Shown here piece after piece: positions 1 to 8,392 of a DNA stretch of 21,322 bases. The stretch is from JAEXNA01 sp050486105 (GTDB lineage: Bacteria; Vulcanimicrobiota; Xenobia; Xenobiales; JADMJV01): positions 1-21,322 of the forward strand of contig JBJHCR010000078.1 of assembly GCA_050486105.1 (NCBI GenBank), written 5' to 3'. The notes under the pieces were generated by a model. That model did not search any database. It saw only the letters and a program-made list of their open reading frames with translations, and was not told the origin of the DNA. How positions within the stretch are numbered: the first letter of the stretch is position 1; every line of letters begins with the position of its first letter. The position numbers were made by a program, and so were the translations under genes.

Positions 1-121
1 GGTCTTTACTATCCATACCTGGATTCTATGTCCAACTTTCCTGACTGTTAACCGGAATAGGGTTGGATCTTCGTTAGAATCGTTAACGCGCCACCCAGAA
101 CCCATTCCTCTGCAAGGCTCC

Positions 122-520
122 TCAATGCCCACTCAAGATTTCCTGGCGCTCTCTCCGGAGTTCTTCCAAGTTGCGATGCATCTCCAAAGCTCGGCTTTCA
201 TGTCCGACCAGGGTAGCCTGGGCCAATTCTCCCTGGGTTCTGTCAAGTTCATCTCGGAGTTCTGAGGCACGACTCCCCTTTTGGGGTCCGGAATCCTTGC
301 TCCAAGCATCAAGGAGGCTGGAAACTCCACCCTTGGCGGCCTCACTGTTGGCAAATGCTTTCGCCGAAAAGGAAACAGAATCCGCAAATGCCGACCCTGA
401 ATTTCGAAAAGCTATCGCGCTGTGGGTGGCCGTCGCTTTCCCTGGCTTGAGGTCGATAGGTGACCAAGATCGAGGGTTAGCTCCCGGTGAGTGGGCGCTG
501 GCTGCAGTAAGTTGACTCAT
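122..520 (-). CDS. Small hypothetical protein with C-terminal coiled coil
   Basis: Encodes 132 residues that I do not recognise as a family. The N-terminal two thirds are rich in Ala, Ser, Gly and Pro (low complexity). The last ~45 residues are charged with heptad-like spacing (from SELRDELDRTQGEL to the end) and should form an alpha-helical coiled coil. There is no signal peptide or membrane segment. The start is supported by a clear GGAGG on the minus strand at 530-534, nine bases before the ATG. That favours this frame over the overlapping plus-strand reading of the same stretch. It is probably transcribed alone; the peptidase gene upstream on the same strand is 257 bp away. No function can be assigned. 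Confidence 0.55.
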   Translation of the reverse strand: MSQLTAASAHSPGANPRSWSPIDLKPGKATATHSAIAFRNSGSAFADSVSFSAKAFANSEAAKGGVSSLLDAWSKDSGPQKGSRASELRDELDRTQGELAQATLVGHESRALEMHRNLEELRRERQEILSGH

Positions 521-655
521 TGATTTGGACCTCCAAGCTCGGTAACCCTTGGACTCACCCTACCCCAGGCCGATGAACTCAAAGTGGATCAAAGTTGCAC
601 CATGTAAACATTTCTTTGTTTTCCCTTCAGAACCTGAAGCTTTCCCCTTCCCTGG

Positions 656-687
656 CTACCCTCTCGGGTTCGGAAATCAGGGGGTAG
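656..687. other. Imperfect hairpin in the 521-777 intergenic region
   Basis: CTACCCTCT (656-664) pairs with AGGGGGTAG (679-687), giving nine pairs including one G-T wobble, around a 14-nt loop. It lies ~90 bp downstream of the peptidase stop codon on the minus strand. On neither strand is the stem followed by a clean T-run (an A/T-rich tract lies on its plus-strand 3' side), so a role as an intrinsic terminator is only possible. The rest of this 257-bp gap shows nothing convincing. Confidence 0.2.
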
Positions 688-777
688 AAAAATTTGACCG
701 TTAGGGCGCAGGTGGGGCAAAGGTCGAAGCAGTTACAACTGAATTTCGACAAACCTGAGCTAGCGCTCTGTGGCCTT

Positions 778-3219
778 CTATTTGACGTGCTGCTCCAACC
801 AAGCCTCCATCTCGTAGAGGGTGTGCAACACCGACTCCTTGGCCTGGTAACCGTGTCCCTCCTTGGGAAGAATCACCAGCTTGGCCTGCCCTCCCAAGCC
901 CTTGATGGCTTGAAACAAACGCTCGCTCTGCATGAGATGGGTTCCCGAGTTGGGGTCTTCTTCTCCGTGGATCAGCAGCAAGGGACGAACTATGCGGTCG
1001 GCATGGGTAAAGGGGGACATGGCCATATAGGTCTCGGGAGCCTCCCAAAAAGTGCGCTCCTCGGACTGGAAACCGAAAGGGGTGAGGGTCCTATTGAAGG
1101 CTCCACTGCGAGCAATTCCGGCCCGAAAGAGGTCTGAATGGGCCAGCAGATTGGCCGCGGTGAAGGCTCCGTAAGAGTGCCCCCCAATGGCGCAGCGGTC
1201 GCGGTCGGCTATGCCCAGCTCCACTACAGCATCAATGGCCGCCTCGGCGTTCATGACTAACTGCTCTATGTAGGTGTCGTTTGGCTCCTCTTCCCCCTCA
1301 CCAAGTATCGGAAAACTGGGGTTCTCCAGAACCGCGTAGCCCCGCAGCACGAAGAATAAAGGCCCACCCCAATAGGGTCGAAAAAATCTATAAGGTGAAC
1401 CCGTCACCTGCCCGGCAGAATCGGCACTCTTGAACTCCCGGGGATAGGCCCAGACTAAAAGAGGCAAGCGCCCATCCCGGTCTTTATCGTATCCCGGCGG
1501 AGTGTACAAAGTGGCGCTCAGGTCCACCCCGTCAGCCCGCTGGTAGCGAATCATCTCCTTGCGAACGTCTCGGAGTTCTGGAGTGGGGTCGGGAAAAGCG
1601 GTGAGGGTCTCAACCTCCTTGGCCTCCACCCGGTAACGATACAGATTGGGAGGCTCAGTCAAGGATTCTCTCAGCACCAGCAGTTCCGTGCCGTGCTCGT
1701 TGTGCTGCAAAAGTTGGTAGGGTCGCTCGTAGTTAGGCGGCGGGCTCCGATACATGTCCTCGATCTCCCCGGTTTGCAAATCCAACTTTCTCAAGAACGG
1801 TCGGTCTCCCTCAGGTGAGGCTCCCTGGCCGCTCAGGTAGATCGACCTCCCATCCTCGGACATTTTCAAGACCGGATTGACGTGGTTCGATTGGCGATAT
1901 AAGGGACGACCAGGGTCACTGTAACGGTCTTCGGAGGATCGGTCGAATAAGACTTTTGGCTCGCTTTCACTAGGCCGCCCAGGGGAGACCAGGTAGGTTC
2001 GAGTGCGGCGGTCCTTTGTCCAACCCTCGTGGATAAGCGCGGTCTCATCATCTCCCCAATCGACCCCCCAAGACCTCAGCTTTAAGGAATGCCAAGGGGA
2101 TGGCGAGTCTTCCCCGGGGGACCAAAGAAAGAGCTGATCGCGAAACTCCACGTCCACCTTCGGGTCGCCCCCGTCGAGAGCTTCGACCCAAAAAAGGGTC
2201 GAATCGGCATCCGTGCGCCACTGCACCTGTCTTGGCCCCGGGCGGACCGCATCGAGCTCGGGTGGTGAATGGGTCCGCAAAGGAAGCTCCCTGATCACCG
2301 CGACCTCCTCTCCTCGTTGGTCCCAAAGTACCGATTTCAAGGGAAAGGCAAACCGCGGCAGAGTTCGACTGAATGGGCGCTCCCAGTAGGAGACCAAGAG
2401 GTATCGACCATCGGGGGAGGGACTGACATCGGTGAACAAGCGCGGGCTTGAGAGTGGTTTGACCTTGAGCTCTTCAACCTCCACCCGATACACTTGAGAA
2501 GTCAGATAGTGCTCAAAAAGCTCCTCGTCTCTAGGGGTTTGAAGAAGATCTTGATAAGTGCGAGCCGAGGCTTTGCCCCCGCGATGCTCCAAAACCTTGG
2601 GTCCGGTCGGGGCCTTTTCCTCAGGAGAAAGGGCAGGAAGCGTCTTCGGAACACCGAGAACCACCAAACTGAGACCGTCCGGAAGCCAGCGGACCTCGAA
2701 CCAGTTGGCCCCATTGAGCTTTAGATCCGGCACTTTGAATGCCCGAGCCTGACTCACGTCGACGAGCCAAAGCTGGGACTCTGTTTCGGTCACATTCACC
2801 ACCGCCAAACGCTCCCCGTTTGGCGACCAGGCCACTTCAGTCAGACGCGCGCCTTCAGGCAATCCGGTCACCGCGCGAGGCTCGCCCCCCTCAGTGGAGA
2901 GCAAAGAGAGGTTGACACCCATAGCTCTCCTCAAGGACGCTCGGCTTCGGGGGTGAAACCTCAGGCCGGCAAGTTTGAGTTCCTCCCGAGAAAGGTCCTC
3001 AATCCCGAGATAATCTTCGCGTTCGAAGAGAAGCAGGTGGCGATTCGTTGGGTCCAAGATCAACTGCGGTGCACTCGGGACTTCCACCAGGCGCCTCAAC
3101 TCTTCGGAGGGCTGTCGATAGAGGTCCCTCGAGCTCTCCTCGGCCAACGCGGCCCAACTCGAGAGCAGGAGAAGAATAAGCAGTGAAAGGCGAAAACGGC
3201 AGGTCTGAGAACTGGACAT
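778..3219 (-). CDS. Secreted S9D-family (glutamyl endopeptidase-like) serine peptidase
   Basis: Prolyl-oligopeptidase clan protein, 813 residues from the chosen start. An N-terminal signal peptide (basic CRFR, then a Leu-rich core ending in ALAEE) is followed by a beta-propeller-type region, then an alpha/beta-hydrolase domain over the last ~250 residues. The catalytic triad is visible: Ser682 in GGHSYGAF, Asp755 in HGEEDPNSG, His789 in EGHGYQ. The segment WAYPREFKSADSAGQ and the block GEGEEEPNDTYIEQLV resemble the chloroplast glutamyl endopeptidase CGEP and its bacterial relatives (known family). The reading frame could start 24 codons earlier at 3291. I chose 3219 because AAGGA sits seven bases upstream and the signal peptide then lies at the very N-terminus. 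It is likely periplasmic or secreted. There is no evident link to the pigment cluster. The family assignment is strong; cleavage specificity is inferred. Confidence 0.9.
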   Translation of the reverse strand: MSSSQTCRFRLSLLILLLLSSWAALAEESSRDLYRQPSEELRRLVEVPSAPQLILDPTNRHLLLFEREDYLGIEDLSREELKLAGLRFHPRSRASLRRAMGVNLSLLSTEGGEPRAVTGLPEGARLTEVAWSPNGERLAVVNVTETESQLWLVDVSQARAFKVPDLKLNGANWFEVRWLPDGLSLVVLGVPKTLPALSPEEKAPTGPKVLEHRGGKASARTYQDLLQTPRDEELFEHYLTSQVYRVEVEELKVKPLSSPRLFTDVSPSPDGRYLLVSYWERPFSRTLPRFAFPLKSVLWDQRGEEVAVIRELPLRTHSPPELDAVRPGPRQVQWRTDADSTLFWVEALDGGDPKVDVEFRDQLFLWSPGEDSPSPWHSLKLRSWGVDWGDDETALIHEGWTKDRRTRTYLVSPGRPSESEPKVLFDRSSEDRYSDPGRPLYRQSNHVNPVLKMSEDGRSIYLSGQGASPEGDRPFLRKLDLQTGEIEDMYRSPPPNYERPYQLLQHNEHGTELLVLRESLTEPPNLYRYRVEAKEVETLTAFPDPTPELRDVRKEMIRYQRADGVDLSATLYTPPGYDKDRDGRLPLLVWAYPREFKSADSAGQVTGSPYRFFRPYWGGPLFFVLRGYAVLENPSFPILGEGEEEPNDTYIEQLVMNAEAAIDAVVELGIADRDRCAIGGHSYGAFTAANLLAHSDLFRAGIARSGAFNRTLTPFGFQSEERTFWEAPETYMAMSPFTHADRIVRPLLLIHGEEDPNSGTHLMQSERLFQAIKGLGGQAKLVILPKEGHGYQAKESVLHTLYEMEAWLEQHVK

Positions 3220-3350
3220 GCTAGAATCCTTTAGTGAGCGATGAAGTCCTCCTGCTGCTCTAGGAGGCCGGTTCAGATGGAAGACCTTCACCGAGAAACC
3301 TCACTTTTTCACAACGAAGGGAGTCCCGAGCTCGCCAAGAATATCTGATA

Positions 3351-4085
3351 ATGCGGCTTTCGACTCCCTCCTACCATAAGCCACACCTTGTCGGTGGCCT
3401 CGCTCTGGCTACCAGTGCTCCGGCTCTGGCTTGCGCCTCATGTCAGTGGGGGTCGTTCGGACCGAACGCGGGCAGTTTCGTCCAACTTTTTCTTGTCTGG
3501 ATTCTCGGGGTGCTGATCACCACCCACATGGCTCACCGCTTGAAGGTGGACGCCGGGCAGATTCCCGAGGGAAGTGCAAGTCCAGCCTGGGGTCACGCCA
3601 TTTTTCTTATTGCGCTCATGTTTCTTGGAGGTGCCTTTCTCGGGCCCCTTGCTCTAGGCCTGGCGATCTTGATCGCAGGAGTCTCCAGCATCTCGTCACT
3701 GAGAGCTCCGAAACCGATGCCCATAATAGTGCTCCTGCTGCACGGATGCCTTATAGCTGGTCTCATGTACTTGGGTGAAGTGAATTCCAAACAGATCGAG
3801 CAAGCTGGTGGGCAAGAGATATGGACCTTGATGCATCAAAGGCCAAACTCTCGGAATGTTATGGGGCTGGTACACCGAAAAAGTTCCGAACAGATCGAAG
3901 AGCTACTTATTAGGGCCCGAGCCAGCGATGAGGTCCCTGAAGAGATGATTGCCTGGCTTGAAGCTCAAGCCGAACATGCCCGCAGTCGCGAAGAATCTGA
4001 GAAAGTGAAAGCCGAAGACAAACGTAGGAAAGCTGAACTCAGAAAGCAGGAGCGGGAAGCGCAAGCTGTCCCAGAATCGGATTGA
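3351..4085 (+). CDS. Hypothetical membrane protein with charged C-terminal tail
   Basis: Encodes 244 residues of no family I recognise. It begins with a signal-like hydrophobic stretch ending in a CASC motif (residues ~14-31). Further hydrophobic segments lie near residues 42-62, 80-113 (long enough for two helices) and 124-144. The last ~70 residues are highly charged and Lys/Glu-rich, probably a cytoplasmic coiled coil. It is divergent from the peptidase gene, sharing a 131-bp gap (3220-3350). No strong ribosome site is next to the ATG; the nearest purine run (AAGGGAG) is ~29 bases upstream, so the start may be further inside. The reading frame is open throughout and the composition is typical of a membrane protein, supporting a real gene of unknown function. 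Confidence 0.65.
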   Translation: MRLSTPSYHKPHLVGGLALATSAPALACASCQWGSFGPNAGSFVQLFLVWILGVLITTHMAHRLKVDAGQIPEGSASPAWGHAIFLIALMFLGGAFLGPLALGLAILIAGVSSISSLRAPKPMPIIVLLLHGCLIAGLMYLGEVNSKQIEQAGGQEIWTLMHQRPNSRNVMGLVHRKSSEQIEELLIRARASDEVPEEMIAWLEAQAEHARSREESEKVKAEDKRRKAELRKQEREAQAVPESD

Positions 4086-4164
4086 GGCTACTCGAGTGCT
4101 CCGCGATCCGGTCGCGATAGACTTTGGCGGAGGCAAAAGGGACCCTCTTACCTCCTGAGAGGTC
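4086..4164. terminator. Convergent intergenic region with two weak hairpins
   Basis: This 79-bp gap lies between two converging genes. It contains CGCGA/TCGCG (4102-4116, loop TCCGG) and GACCCTCT/AGAGGTC (4141-4148 with 4158-4164, one bulged base). Either could form part of a bidirectional terminator, but neither has a following T-run. The call rests mainly on position. Confidence 0.25.
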
Positions 4165-5601
4165 TCATTCAGGTATGCGTTCTGAGACGAGAGTCAACCT
4201 TGGCTTTGAACCGAAACAATTCTCATCCAGCAGCTTTCTCAGAGATTTCTGATGTTCCTCGAGCCTTTTGCGATAGGACTTGTCACTGGCTTGGCAAACA
4301 AAGGCTCGGAAAAGTGACGTTCCTAAACCAGTCAGGATAAGTATACCTCCGAGAGGCGGCACGGCAAAGCCAATCGGAACCCCTACCGCCGCGACCCCCA
4401 AGGCGGACAAAGCATACTTTCGCAGGAACCTCTTTTCATACTTCTCGCAGAGTTTCAAAATCACTGGGAACCTCGACGGCTGCAGCTCGGCAGCCACAGC
4501 GGCGAGGCTAGCCTTCATCCTAGACTTCTTTTCCTTGGTGTCGTTCAAGGCTAAGCCGGTCAAGTCGGTCCCCAAATCCTCAGCGCTGATAAAGACCGCT
4601 GTAGAAAAGTCCGTGAGACGACTGGTGCCCAGGCGCTCGGTCTGAACCACTACGCCGTCCGAAACCCAATACACATGGGGGAACTCAGGCCAAACCCGCC
4701 ACTCCTTCTTTCTCGTTTCCGTAACCAACTCCAGCTTCGCGCTGAGAAGATAGACCGCCGACCCAACTTCGAAACGGGGAATCTTGGGAAACGCCTCTTG
4801 TGCCAGTTTTGTTTCCCAATAACCGTTCACCGACTCCCTGCGGAAGAGCTCTTTGCTTGGCCTATGCGCGGCTACCCCGAGAAAGGTGCCGGGAGGAACA
4901 ACGAACGACGGAGCCTCGATCTTCGCATTCCCGATCCATATAGGTAAGGTCTTTGGGCCCCAGCCATGAGTAGGGCAGTTCAACAGCGAGTCGATGCGGT
5001 GCCCATCGACCGAAAGGGGAACGGGACAGGCATAGCAATTTCGAGCCAGAGTCTCGGTGAACTGGAGATTTCGGCGAGACTCCTCAACTTTTGCCTTGAT
5101 CCAATTTATGGCGCCGCCTTCGGGCTTGGAGTGGCAAACCGCCAAAAGAGCGCAATCGAACTTCTGCTCGGAGACTTTCCGGTGAAGCTTTTCCCCGTCC
5201 CAGACCAGAGTCATGGAGCTTTCGGGAAGGAGAACCTGAAAACTCCAACCATTTCGAATCCCGGCAGCCCATAGCGCGCTGATAAGATGCCGAAGACTCC
5301 GCTTTCCTTGATACTCCGGCTCAAAAAAAGCTTCCTCGATCTCGCCCAAAGACAGATCGCGAACCTGAAAGTAGAACTTGATCTCTCGACTGCCAAGTTC
5401 GATTCGAATAGGTTGCTCGGTCTGCTCGGCCACCGCAGCCTGGACCACTTTAAGGAGCCAGGCGTCCGCGAAGGGAAGTTGAAACTCTGCCAACTTCTTC
5501 AAGCTCATCTCCCGGGCCAAGGTGAAGTGACCCTCGCCTTGAGACTCGCCCTCCTCACCTTGCTGGAGAAGAAATCGTTCTAGTTCCGACAGATGTTCCA
5601 C
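4165..5601 (-). CDS. Uncharacterised 478-residue protein with two C-terminal membrane helices
   Basis: A long open frame starting at GTG (5599-5601) whose family I cannot name. The N-terminal half contains the block LKKLAEFQLPFADAWLLKVV (residues ~34-53), then alternating beta/alpha segments with RIELGSREIKFYF. This arrangement faintly recalls the N-terminal part of GHKL/Hsp90-type ATP-binding folds, but I see no clear G1/G2 boxes, so this is only a suggestion. Near residues 395-437 a hydrophobic stretch (ALGVAAVGVPIGFAVPPLGG onward) would form two membrane helices, followed by a basic cytoplasmic tail. It is on the same strand as the minus pigment operon but 354 bp away from it. The ribosome site for the GTG is poor, so the exact start is uncertain; the next in-frame Met is at residue 31. 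Confidence 0.65.
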   Translation of the reverse strand: MEHLSELERFLLQQGEEGESQGEGHFTLAREMSLKKLAEFQLPFADAWLLKVVQAAVAEQTEQPIRIELGSREIKFYFQVRDLSLGEIEEAFFEPEYQGKRSLRHLISALWAAGIRNGWSFQVLLPESSMTLVWDGEKLHRKVSEQKFDCALLAVCHSKPEGGAINWIKAKVEESRRNLQFTETLARNCYACPVPLSVDGHRIDSLLNCPTHGWGPKTLPIWIGNAKIEAPSFVVPPGTFLGVAAHRPSKELFRRESVNGYWETKLAQEAFPKIPRFEVGSAVYLLSAKLELVTETRKKEWRVWPEFPHVYWVSDGVVVQTERLGTSRLTDFSTAVFISAEDLGTDLTGLALNDTKEKKSRMKASLAAVAAELQPSRFPVILKLCEKYEKRFLRKYALSALGVAAVGVPIGFAVPPLGGILILTGLGTSLFRAFVCQASDKSYRKRLEEHQKSLRKLLDENCFGSKPRLTLVSERIPE

Positions 5602-5955
5602 TAGGCCAAGAATCCGCTAAGAAAGAAGAGGACACCTGCTCGGTTCTTGAAATCATGCCGGCTAGCAAACCGATCGCTGGGCGGACCTACCTTCGCTTCG
5701 TTCAAGGTGTCCAGTTGGGGCCTTTGGTGTGAACACAACCAGAAATCTTGGGACTCTTCAAGTTCGAAAGCCCCAGGCACCGTTGCCGTCAACGTGAACG
5801 AGCTTTAGGAGACCCCTCCTTGACAGTTTGCCCTCGGCCCTCGGCGCCCCGCCGCATTCAGGCTTATGAGAGAGGCATTCGTGGAGGATACAGCGCACAG
5901 GCCACAGGGGATTGAACTCGTGAGCGAACTTTGCCGGGAAACCCTCAGTGACCAC
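5602..5955. other. 354-bp stretch without a convincing gene
   Basis: It lies between the last gene of the minus pigment operon and the 478-residue gene. Two short minus-strand frames exist (63 residues ending at 5601, 65 residues starting at 5955). They use TTG and GTG starts, lack ribosome sites and look like no family. It should contain the 3' end of the pigment transcript and possibly the promoter of the next gene, but I see no clear terminator, tRNA or repeat. Confidence 0.5.
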
Positions 5956-7182
5956 TCAGCCCCAACGCTTAAAGATCAGTGAGGTGTTGATGCCGCCGAA
6001 AGCAAAGTTGTTGCTCATGACAAATTGATTGGTCAGGGTCCTTCCCTCGTCGACAATGTAATCAAGGTCGGCGCAACGGTCGTCGAGGTTGACTAGGTTC
6101 AGGGTGGGGGCGTACCAGTCGTGGTTCATCATGTTGATGGAGGTCCAGGCCTCGATAGCACCGCAGGCGCCTAAGGTGTGTCCGATGTAGGATTTCAGGG
6201 AACTGATGGGCATTCCGCTCCCAAAAACGGCCTTGGTGGCGGTGGTCTCAGCAATGTCGCCTCGCTCGGTGGCCGTGCCGTGAGCGTTGACGTAGCCGAT
6301 CTGACCGGGGCTCAGCCCGGCATCGCCGAGGGCGCCTTCCATACAAATTTGCATGGTGGGCGCGTTGGGTTGGGTCACGTGAAGCCCATCGGAGTTGCAG
6401 TGGAACCCCACGATTTCCGCATAGATCTTGGCTCCACGTTCTTGGGCGTGCTCGAGTTCTTCCAGAATCAGAGTGCTTGCTCCCTCTCCGATCACCAAGC
6501 CATCCCTGTCCTTGTCAAAGGGTCGAGGGGTGCTCTTGGGCGAATCATTTTGGGTGCTGGTGGCAAACAGAGTGTCGAAGACGGCCACTTGGGTCACATC
6601 CAATTCTTCCGCACCGCCGGAAACCATAAGTTTTTGCTTCCCATGGCGGATGGCCTCATAGGCATAGCCGATGCCTTGACTCCCGGAGGTGCAGGCACTA
6701 CAGGTGGTGATCACCCGCCCCGTTAGACCGAAGAAGACTCCGATATTCACCGGCGCCGTGTGAGGCATCATACGAATATAAGTGTTCGCGTTGATGCCTT
6801 TCAGGCTCTGCTCGATGATCATTCTCCCGAAATCGGTGATAGCTTGGGGGGTGCCCGAGGAGGAGCCGTAGGAGACCCCCATACGGCCGTCCTTAATCAT
6901 CGGGTCCCCCAATAAGCCGGCGTCTTCAAGGGCGCGCTCGGTGGTGCGAGTAGAGAGCAGAGACACCCTACCCATGCTTCGAATCAGCTTTCGAGTGTAC
7001 CAATTAGGAACTTCAAAATCGCGGACTGGAGCGGCGAGCCGGCAACGCAGATCGCTGTAAATGTCCCACTCATCGTATCGAACGACGGCGCTCTTGAGTT
7101 GGCGCAAGTTCTCCCAGACGGTGTCCCAGGTCTCTCCGATGGGAGTGCTCGCCGCCATACCTGTGACCACCACACGGTTCAT
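5956..7182 (-). CDS. apeR: Beta-ketoacyl-ACP synthase, ApeR-like
   Basis: A FabF-type ketosynthase (408 residues, full length) that carries out decarboxylative condensation of malonyl-ACP with an acyl- or aryl-ACP in the cytoplasm. The triad is intact: Cys164 in TTCSACTSGSQG, His301 in VNAHGTATERGD and His335 in SYIGHTLGACG. The C-terminal NNFAFGGINTSL box is also present. It is the last gene of the minus operon; its ATG overlaps the ketoreductase stop by one base (TGATG), so translation is probably coupled. The KS-DH-KR-KS order matches apeO-apeP-apeQ-apeR of known aryl polyene clusters, where ApeR is the separate, accessory ketosynthase (established for the family). The ApeR assignment is by gene order and sequence type and is inferred for this organism. 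Confidence 0.92.
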   Translation of the reverse strand: MNRVVVTGMAASTPIGETWDTVWENLRQLKSAVVRYDEWDIYSDLRCRLAAPVRDFEVPNWYTRKLIRSMGRVSLLSTRTTERALEDAGLLGDPMIKDGRMGVSYGSSSGTPQAITDFGRMIIEQSLKGINANTYIRMMPHTAPVNIGVFFGLTGRVITTCSACTSGSQGIGYAYEAIRHGKQKLMVSGGAEELDVTQVAVFDTLFATSTQNDSPKSTPRPFDKDRDGLVIGEGASTLILEELEHAQERGAKIYAEIVGFHCNSDGLHVTQPNAPTMQICMEGALGDAGLSPGQIGYVNAHGTATERGDIAETTATKAVFGSGMPISSLKSYIGHTLGACGAIEAWTSINMMNHDWYAPTLNLVNLDDRCADLDYIVDEGRTLTNQFVMSNNFAFGGINTSLIFKRWG

Positions 7183-7907
7183 CAGAGCAGCCCCCCGTTA
7201 ACCGAGAGCACTTGCCGAGTTAGGTAGCTTGCCAGGTCACTGAAAAGGTAGCGCACCAAACTCGCGACTTCCTCAGGCCTTCCCATTCTGCGCAGAGGTA
7301 CCAGTTGTTGGACGTGCTCGAGGGGAATGTCTTCGGTCATCTCGGTCTCGATGAGTCCGGGTGCCACACAATTCACAGTGATCTTTCGCTTGGCAAGCTC
7401 TACCGCGAGTGCCTTGGTGGCTCCGATGATCCCGGCCTTAGAAGCGCTGTAGTTCACCTGCCCTCTATTGCCCATGATTCCTGAAACCGAGGACATGGTG
7501 ACGATCCTCCCCCCTTTCTTGGCCCGAACCATAGGCATGATCAAGGGGTGCAAGACATTGTAAAATCCATCCAAGTTGGTGTGGACCACCGAGTCCCAAT
7601 CCTCACCCTCGAGGGCCGGAAAGGCTTTATCTTTGGTGATGCCGGCGTTGCACACCACCCCGTAGAAAGGTCCGAATTCCTCGATCTCAGCCGTAAGGAC
7701 CTGCCGACACTCCTGACGGTCGGAGATATCGAATTGCAGGATCTTGGCGCTCCGACCCAACTCTCGCAACTCAGCTTGAACACCCTGAGCCCCTGTCAAA
7801 TCGCTTCGGCAGTGCAAAACCACTTCAAAGCCATCTTCGGCCAAGAAGAGCGCCACCGCCTTTCCGATTCCCCGACTAGAACCCGTTACTAAGACTTTTC
7901 TCATCAC
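7182..7907 (-). CDS. apeQ: 3-ketoacyl-ACP reductase (FabG-like SDR), ApeQ-like
   Basis: A 241-residue short-chain dehydrogenase/reductase of normal FabG length. It reduces the beta-keto group of the growing polyene chain with NADPH. Visible motifs: cofactor loop TGSSRGIG (residues 8-15), NAG (87-89), Asn111, Ser140, Tyr153 and Lys157 (YSASK), and VAPGLIETEM downstream. The start overlaps the end of the dehydratase gene by four bases (ATGA). The stop overlaps the downstream ketosynthase start by one base, consistent with coupled translation in one operon. The family assignment is certain; the specific polyene role follows from the neighbours. Confidence 0.94.
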   Translation of the reverse strand: MMRKVLVTGSSRGIGKAVALFLAEDGFEVVLHCRSDLTGAQGVQAELRELGRSAKILQFDISDRQECRQVLTAEIEEFGPFYGVVCNAGITKDKAFPALEGEDWDSVVHTNLDGFYNVLHPLIMPMVRAKKGGRIVTMSSVSGIMGNRGQVNYSASKAGIIGATKALAVELAKRKITVNCVAPGLIETEMTEDIPLEHVQQLVPLRRMGRPEEVASLVRYLFSDLASYLTRQVLSVNGGLL

Positions 7908-8386
7908 TCGTTATCATCCCCGGGAGCAAACAGTCTCCGGCGCTCTCCTTCGTAAACGCTCAACACCGCTTCAGCCTTCAAATCTTCGCAATGAATCTCG
8001 CATTCGAAGATGCCCAAGCTGTCGTGCTTGTCGCGCATTCGTACTTCTATCCTCAACTTGCAGCCCTTTGGAAAAACCGGTCTGTTGCTCGTATACTTTC
8101 TGGTTCCAATGAGAAAGCCGAGTTCGGGTTCCTTTCCCTTTTCTCGTCCTCTCAACCCCGACCAAGCCGAGATCGCTTGAGCCATGAATTCGATCCCAAC
8201 CCAGGCGGGCACCCCGGCCACTCCTCCACTCAGCGGGTCGCCGGCGGCTCGAAAGAATGGGCCCGATTCTCGGATGGTTGCTTCGGCAATCAAGGTCTTG
8301 TCGTCATACGAGACGACCCCATCAAGGAGCACCATATCACCCGCGTGGGGGACAACATCTTTAACCTCTATCATCGGCTGAGACAC
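7904..8386 (-). CDS. apeP: Hotdog-fold 3-hydroxyacyl-ACP dehydratase, ApeP-like
   Basis: A ~160-residue single-hotdog protein resembling ApeP/FabZ-type dehydratases. Conserved features are VPHAGDMVLLDGV near the N-terminus (His in the usual position) and GVPAWVGIEFMAQAISAWSG, the long central helix typical of the family. It would remove water from 3-hydroxyacyl-ACP to make each trans double bond. In characterised aryl polyene systems ApeP works as a hetero-complex with ApeI. Here the ApeI partner is the C-terminal domain of another protein on the opposite strand. The given start is GTG with AAAGG almost touching it; the ATG four codons later (8374) has the same AAAGG 12 bases upstream and is a good alternative. 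The gap after the ketosynthase stop is six bases. Confidence 0.88.
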   Translation of the reverse strand: MSQPMIEVKDVVPHAGDMVLLDGVVSYDDKTLIAEATIRESGPFFRAAGDPLSGGVAGVPAWVGIEFMAQAISAWSGLRGREKGKEPELGFLIGTRKYTSNRPVFPKGCKLRIEVRMRDKHDSLGIFECEIHCEDLKAEAVLSVYEGERRRLFAPGDDNE

Positions 8387-8392
8387 CTTTCA

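Noticed and set aside
171..515. Plus-strand 114-residue frame opposite the small coiled-coil gene
   Set aside because: It has no ribosome site, whereas the minus-strand frame has GGAGG at nine bases and a sensible coiled-coil C-terminus.
656..687. Hairpin downstream of the peptidase gene as an intrinsic terminator
   Set aside because: There is no T-run after the stem in the direction of transcription; kept only as a low-confidence structure.
694..1137. Plus-strand frame over the 3' end of the peptidase gene
   Set aside because: It is antisense to a clear catalytic domain containing the Asp and His of the triad, and its protein has no family features.
5601..5955. Two short minus-strand frames (TTG start at 5792 and GTG start at 5955), one abutting the 478-residue gene as TAGTG
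   Set aside because: Rare start codons, no ribosome sites and no recognisable sequence; the stop/start overlap alone is weak evidence.
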